Source: Hornefia porci
GTDB taxonomy: Bacteria > Bacillota > Clostridia > Peptostreptococcales > Anaerovoracaceae
NCBI RefSeq assembly: GCF_001940235.1
Contig: NZ_MJIE01000001.1
Location: 124,001 to 188,000, forward strand
Length of the DNA stretch: 64,000 bases
Reading direction: 5' to 3'
Part shown: piece after piece, positions 61,530 through 64,000 of the stretch
How the letters are laid out: every line of letters begins with the position of its first letter
Position numbering within the stretch: position 1 is the first letter of the stretch
Made by a program: the position numbers and the translations under genes
The notes under the pieces: generated by a model
Seen by the model: the letters and a program-made list of their open reading frames with translations, nothing else
Databases searched by the model: none
What the model was told of the DNA's origin: nothing

Positions 61530-63590
61530 TCATCCCTCCTTTTCGAGAATGATCGCGGAGAACTTCGGCAGAGGAAGCGTGATATGCTGTGCATATCCGT
61601 TGCATCCGCCGTCGGCGACATGATAGACGGATTTCCGCCTGGTTCCCGTCCCGCCGTTTCGCTTCATGTCGGTGTCGACCGCGCGCCAGTAGGCGGAGGC
61701 GGCGGGAACCCCGATGTCGAATTCCGGAAAATCCTTTCCGGAAAGATTCAGGGCGATGAGCACCGTCTTCTGATTTCTGCTGAACCGCATATAAGTGAAG
61801 ACGTTGTCGTCGGCGTTGTCGGCGTCGATCCAGCGGAAGCCGTCGAAGGTATCGTCAGTTTCCCAGAGCGCGTCGGTATCCGTGTAATAGTGGTTCAGCT
61901 CCCGGACAAAGCTCTGCAGCTTGCGGTGCTTCTCATAGTCCAGCAGCATCCAGTCCAGTTCCCGTTCCTCATTCCATTCGATAAACTGACCGAATTCAGC
62001 GCCCATGAAGGTGAGCTTCTTGCCGGGGTGGGTGAACATGTAGGCGTAGAAGACCCGGAGCTGGGCAAATTTGTCCTCGTATTCGCCGGGCATTTTGTCC
62101 AGCAGGGATTTCTTCCCGTGCACCACCTCGTCGTGTGAAATCGGCAGGATAAAGTTTTCGCTGTATGCATAGGTGATGGAGAATGTCAGCTTGTTGTGCG
62201 AGCCTCTGCGCCACAGAGGATCGGTCTGGAAATACTGCAGCGCGTCGTTCATCCATCCCATGTTCCATTTGAAGTTGAACCCGAGGCCGTCCACCGAGGG
62301 CGGCCTGGTCACACTGGGCCAGGCAGTGGATTCCTCAGCGATAGTGAGGACTCCCGGATAATTCCCCAGCACGTCCCGGTTCATATTCTGAAGGAAGGCA
62401 ATCGCCTCCAGATTTTTGTTCCCTCCGTAACGGTTGGGACGCCATTCCCCGTCTCCGCGGTCGTAATCCAGATACAGCATCGCCGCCACTGCGTCCACCC
62501 GCAGTCCGTCAACATGATAGACGTCGCAGTAGAAGAAGGCGTTGGAGATGAGGAAGCTGATGACCTCCGGACGGCCGAAGTCGAAGGCGAGGGTTCCCCA
62601 GCCTTTGTGCTCCCGCTTCAGCGGATCGCTGTCCTCGTACAAAGGATAACCGTCGAAGGAGGCCAGCCCGTGTTCGTCTCTGGGGAAATGGGCGGGCACC
62701 CAGTCCAGGATTACGCCGATCCCCGCCTCATGGGCTTTGTTCACAAAGTACCGGAAATCCTCCGGCGTGCCGTAACGCGAGGTCACTGCATAGTACCCGG
62801 TAATCTGATATCCCCAGGAGCCTTCGTAAGGGTACTCCATGATGGGAAGCAGCTCCAGGTGCGTATATCCCATCCTTTTGACGTAGGGAATCAGACTGCC
62901 GGCCAGCTCCCGGTAGGAATAGAAGGAGCCGTCTTCTTTGCGTCTCCAGGAGCCCAGATGACATTCGTAGATGTTCATGGGCGACCGGTAGGGATTGCAG
63001 CTGTCCCGGCGTCTGCGCCAGGCCAGATCGTTCCAGCGGAAGGGCTTGCAGGGATCCCAGACCACTGAGGCGCGCATGTGGCCGTCCTCGGGCCCGCCGG
63101 CTTCCGCGCTGAACGCGTAGGGATCGGCTTTATAGACCTGTCTGCCGTGGTCGTCGGTGATCACATATTTATACAGATCGCCCTCCTTCGCGTCGGTCTG
63201 AACCACCTCCCAGATGCTGTCATCCTCATCGAGCCTCTGCATCGGACTGGCAGACGGATCCCAGCTGTTGAAATCACCGACCAGAGCAACCGCCGCTGCC
63301 CGCGGGGCCCACACCCGGAAGACAACCCCGGAGAGTCCGGCTCTGCGCGGCCTGCCGGAGCTTCCAGCGCCGGGTGCGGAAGGCTGTCCGTCTCCCTGAC
63401 CGGTTTCAGTCCCCCGGATATTCACATCCTCGGGAGTGAGACCTACGCCGCTGCCGCCGAGAATATGCGCTCCCAGAAATTCATAGGCCCGGTAGTCCCG
63501 TCCCTTGTGGAACAAGAACCGGTGCTCCGCCATGCTCTGTGTTCCGGCCTTCGGAGAGAACGCCGGTTTACTCTTTTTCTTTGCACTCAT
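61530..63590 (-). CDS. glgB: 1,4-alpha-glucan branching enzyme
   Basis: Introduces alpha-1,6 branches in glycogen. A CBM48 module (about residues 85-190; VFRVWAPRAAAVALVGDFNSW) precedes the GH13 barrel. Nucleophile Asp ~365 is in GLRVDAVAAM, Glu ~416 in TIAEESTAWP, and the third Asp ~485 in ISHDEVVHGKK. The 686-residue length is usual, but about 25-30 Gly/Pro/Ser/Arg-rich residues (~60-88) are inserted before the CBM48 core. It is the first gene of the glgB-C-D-GH13-pgm operon. Confidence 0.95.
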   Translation of the reverse strand: MSAKKKSKPAFSPKAGTQSMAEHRFLFHKGRDYRAYEFLGAHILGGSGVGLTPEDVNIRGTETGQGDGQPSAPGAGSSGRPRRAGLSGVVFRVWAPRAAAVALVGDFNSWDPSASPMQRLDEDDSIWEVVQTDAKEGDLYKYVITDDHGRQVYKADPYAFSAEAGGPEDGHMRASVVWDPCKPFRWNDLAWRRRRDSCNPYRSPMNIYECHLGSWRRKEDGSFYSYRELAGSLIPYVKRMGYTHLELLPIMEYPYEGSWGYQITGYYAVTSRYGTPEDFRYFVNKAHEAGIGVILDWVPAHFPRDEHGLASFDGYPLYEDSDPLKREHKGWGTLAFDFGRPEVISFLISNAFFYCDVYHVDGLRVDAVAAMLYLDYDRGDGEWRPNRYGGNKNLEAIAFLQNMNRDVLGNYPGVLTIAEESTAWPSVTRPPSVDGLGFNFKWNMGWMNDALQYFQTDPLWRRGSHNKLTFSITYAYSENFILPISHDEVVHGKKSLLDKMPGEYEDKFAQLRVFYAYMFTHPGKKLTFMGAEFGQFIEWNEERELDWMLLDYEKHRKLQSFVRELNHYYTDTDALWETDDTFDGFRWIDADNADDNVFTYMRFSRNQKTVLIALNLSGKDFPEFDIGVPAASAYWRAVDTDMKRNGGTGTRRKSVYHVADGGCNGYAQHITLPLPKFSAIILEKEG

Positions 63591-63622
63591 AACAAACTCC
63601 TTCCCCCTGAGTCTATATCTTA

Positions 63623-63651
63623 ATTTTACTCGATTTCGGACATGAGTTCAA
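63623..63651 (-). promoter_or_regulatory. Promoter of the glgB-C-D operon
   Basis: On the minus strand TTGAAC and TAAAAT with a 17-bp spacer, about 33 nt before the glgB start. Confidence 0.65.
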
Positions 63652-63699
63652 TAAGAGGGGCCTGTTTTTTGATGGTTTTGCGGAGTTTTCCGCAGGGAT

Positions 63700-63728
63700 T
63701 TGCAGTCTGAAACATCCTGATGTATAAT
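63700..63728 (+). promoter_or_regulatory. Promoter of glgA
   Basis: TTGCAG and a perfect TATAAT with a 17-bp spacer. It is divergent from the glgB promoter, about 50 bp apart, so a shared regulator could bind between them. A small TGCGGA/TCCGCA inverted repeat at about 63679-63694 lies in that gap. Confidence 0.65.
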
Positions 63729-63739
63729 ATGTTCCTACG

Positions 63740-63764
63740 GAACAGGTCGTCAGAAGACCTGTTC
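63740..63764 (+). other. Hairpin in the glgA 5' leader
   Basis: GAACAGGTC and GACCTGTTC form a perfect 9-bp stem with a 7-nt loop close to the predicted RNA 5' end. It is not followed by a T-run, so it may stabilise the message. Confidence 0.5.
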
Positions 63765-63826
63765 TGCGGAGCCGCCGTGCGCCGGCGGTGCACAGACAGG
63801 CGCACAGATAATGGAAAGGAATCATT

Positions 63827-64000
63827 ATGGCAGATAAAGAGAAGAAAAAGAAAGCCGCGGCGGAAGGGAAACCGGTTACGCAGCCGCCCGCGGGGAAGAC
63901 CCGCCCCAGACCGCGCAGACGCGCGGCCCGCAGAGCGGAAACACCGCCCGCCCGGAGGCGGAGTGTACTCTTTGTGACACCGGAATGCGCACCCTTCGCC
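63827..64000 (+). CDS. glgA: Glycogen synthase, N-terminal fragment (runs off window)
   Basis: The frame from ATG 63827 (AAAGGA 7 nt upstream) reaches the GT5 glycogen synthase start VLFVTPECAPFA at residue 47, then leaves the window. Normally this motif lies within the first few residues; here about 45 Lys/Arg/Pro/Ala-rich residues precede it, giving a strongly basic N-terminal extension. The gene is divergent from glgB and completes the glycogen set. Confidence 0.85.
   Translation, partial: MADKEKKKKAAAEGKPVTQPPAGKTRPRPRRRAARRAETPPARRRSVLFVTPECAPFA

Overview
The window reads as chromosome of an anaerobic, fairly GC-rich member of the Bacillota (class Clostridia, Lachnospiraceae-like). The evidence is the oxygen-independent cobalamin pathway, the paired GlgC/GlgD ADP-glucose enzymes, B. 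subtilis-type PurR, SpoVG, GlpP and RqcP, a DUF5688 protein, strong Shine-Dalgarno (SD) sites, and many promoters close to TTGACA-N17-TATAAT. No phage, plasmid, CRISPR array or intact insertion sequence was found. Family assignments come from reading motifs by eye; no database search was run.

Layout. 1-1294: end of a branched-chain aminotransferase gene and deoC. 1381-13098: a B12 locus. cobD points left. A cobalamin riboswitch with a terminator leads a ten-gene operon cbiD-F-G-H-J-ET-A-B-cobQ-cbiC, whose genes mostly overlap. 13172-14315: an unknown membrane protein and a CYTH protein behind a perfect consensus promoter. 14470-22425: protein quality control (tig, clpP, clpX, lon), then engB, a DUF1232 protein, hpt and a PduL-type phosphotransacylase. 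22481-27920: DJ-1, PHP, GlpP and beta-CASP proteins, a small unknown protein and a DUF5688 protein. 28040-29892: lgt-ychF on the minus strand. 30331-31261: six tRNA genes (Met, Val, Asp, His, Gln, Cys) interrupted by three copies of a 115-bp repeat. 31447-36868: Bfd, a YbaK-type deacylase, a CoA-transferase, pyruvate kinase, SpoVG and PurR. 37123-48823: murC, a GlmU-like acetyltransferase, prs, pth, mfd, an amidohydrolase, a SpoVB-like flippase, mazG, hup and rqcP. This keeps the Bacillus purR-to-rqcP order but lacks spoVT, yabP and yabQ. 49006-64000: a glycogen/maltodextrin locus with pgi, a malQ-pfkB fusion, pgm, a GH13 enzyme, glgD, glgC, glgB and the start of glgA, interrupted by a lower-GC fic gene.

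How the genes work together. The B12 operon makes the corrin ring from the cobalt-precorrin-4 stage through cobyric acid to cobinamide-type intermediates and is shut off by cobalamin; CobD makes the aminopropanol phosphate arm. Cobalt chelation, C20 methylation and lower-ligand assembly must be encoded elsewhere. In the glycogen locus, Pgm and Pgi connect hexose phosphates, GlgC/GlgD make ADP-glucose, GlgA and GlgB build the polymer, and the GH13 enzyme and MalQ process maltodextrins.

The most unusual features are the single-gene MalQ-PfkB fusion, low-complexity expansions at domain boundaries in several glycogen enzymes, the 115-bp repeat array inside the tRNA cluster, a GlmU homologue without its uridylyltransferase half, and a riboswitch terminator whose 3' arm contains the cbiD ribosome-binding site.
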